Assembly (NCBI GenBank): GCA_020852035.1
Contig: JADZBR010000024.1
Span: 1-5,971 of the forward strand
DNA length: 5,971 nucleotides
Reading direction: 5' to 3'
DNA from: Caulobacteraceae bacterium
GTDB taxonomy: Bacteria > Pseudomonadota > Alphaproteobacteria > Caulobacterales > Caulobacteraceae
This document shows, one piece after another, positions 5,797-5,971 of this stretch. The notes under the pieces were generated by a model. It did no database searches. It was not told where the DNA came from and saw only the letters and a program-made list of their open reading frames with translations. The translations under genes were made by a program, and so were the position numbers. Each line of letters opens with the position of its first letter. The first letter of the stretch is position 1.

Positions 5797-5971
5797 TCAC
5801 CGGCGCGGTGCGGGCGGAGGGCGCGGGCGCATGCGCCTCGCCGTGCGGTTCGCGCTCACCCGAACGGGCGGCCTGGGCCGCGCCGTGGTGGCGCATCTGG
5901 TCGGCGATGCAGGTCGTCCCCGGCGCGACGCAGCGGTTGACCACCCGGTCGAACAGGCCGTGCGGCGTCGA
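5797..5971 (-). CDS. cyoA: Cytochrome o ubiquinol oxidase subunit II (CyoA), 3' end, stop codon not in frame
   Basis: Only the 3' end is in the window; the gene enters at 5971. The frame reads STPHGLFDRVVNRC followed by VAPGTTCIADQMRHHG, resembling the C-terminal end of CyoA proteins, where an LFD-V segment closes the cupredoxin-like periplasmic domain. A hydrophilic Pro/His/Glu-rich tail follows (GEREPHGEAHAPAPSA), as is common in CyoA. Subunit II of quinol oxidases is a lipoprotein without the CuA centre. This frame meets no stop before cyoB and stays open to about 4049 inside it, which is not credible for CyoA. Stops exist just after this region in both other frames (TGA at 5858-5856 and at 5799-5797), so a one-base insertion or deletion in the tail is likely. 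The left boundary given is the later of the two stops. Identity rests mainly on operon position and a short match. Confidence 0.6.
   Translation of the reverse strand, partial: RRRTACSTGWSTAASRRGRPASPTRCATTARPRPPVRVSANRTARRMRPRPPPAPRR

Noticed and set aside
4049..5944. A 631-codon minus-strand open frame overlapping cyoB
   Set aside because: Only its first part (to about 5800) looks like the CyoA end. The rest is the +1/+2 shadow of cyoB, rich in Arg, Pro, Gly and His with no recognisable domain; long stop-free shadows are expected at this GC content.
1..5971. Mobile element, phage, CRISPR or defence system
   Set aside because: No transposase, integrase, terminal repeats, spaced repeats or defence domains were seen. 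The gene order is a normal respiratory operon with uniform base composition.

Overview
This is a GC-rich window carrying part of an alphaproteobacterial respiratory operon. The cyo-type quinol oxidase, a SURF1 assembly factor and a RegB/RegA-type redox two-component system support the class. The genus cannot be fixed from the sequence; Caulobacterales-like or Rhizobiales-like bacteria would fit.

Layout: bases 1-211 on the + strand are the last 69 codons of an AMP-forming acyl-CoA synthetase. Everything else lies on the - strand and reads from right to left: the cyoA 3' end (5971 to about 5797), cyoB (5757-3757), cyoC (3760-3128), cyoD (3131-2763), surf1 (2832-2077), regB (2077-761) and regA (761-225). 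The genes from cyoB to regA are joined by 1-nt or 4-nt start/stop overlaps, plus one longer overlap at surf1. They look like one transcription unit whose promoter lies upstream of cyoA, outside the window. regA and the synthetase converge tail to tail with 13 nt between them and a short hairpin over the synthetase stop codon. No stretch over 300 bases lacks a gene.

The operon logic is coherent. CyoA-D form a haem-copper ubiquinol oxidase that reduces O2 and pumps protons. SURF1 helps assemble the haem-copper centre. RegB senses quinone-pool or redox state (it has the GGxxNPF quinone motif and the conserved Cys after the H-box) and phosphorylates RegA, a Fis-type HTH regulator that classically controls terminal oxidase genes.

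The main anomaly is in cyoB. The reading frame is family-like from end to end and would be 666 codons, but codon 324 is an in-frame amber (TAG, minus strand 4788-4786). It lies in the loop between helices VI and VII, so the CuB ligands fall on opposite sides of it. All expected haem, copper, proton-channel and quinone residues are present. A second anomaly is that the visible cyoA frame reaches no stop codon before cyoB, which suggests a frameshift in its tail. The sequence alone cannot separate recent damage from sequencing error, or from a functional split or readthrough arrangement. I see no mobile element, CRISPR array, tRNA or rRNA.
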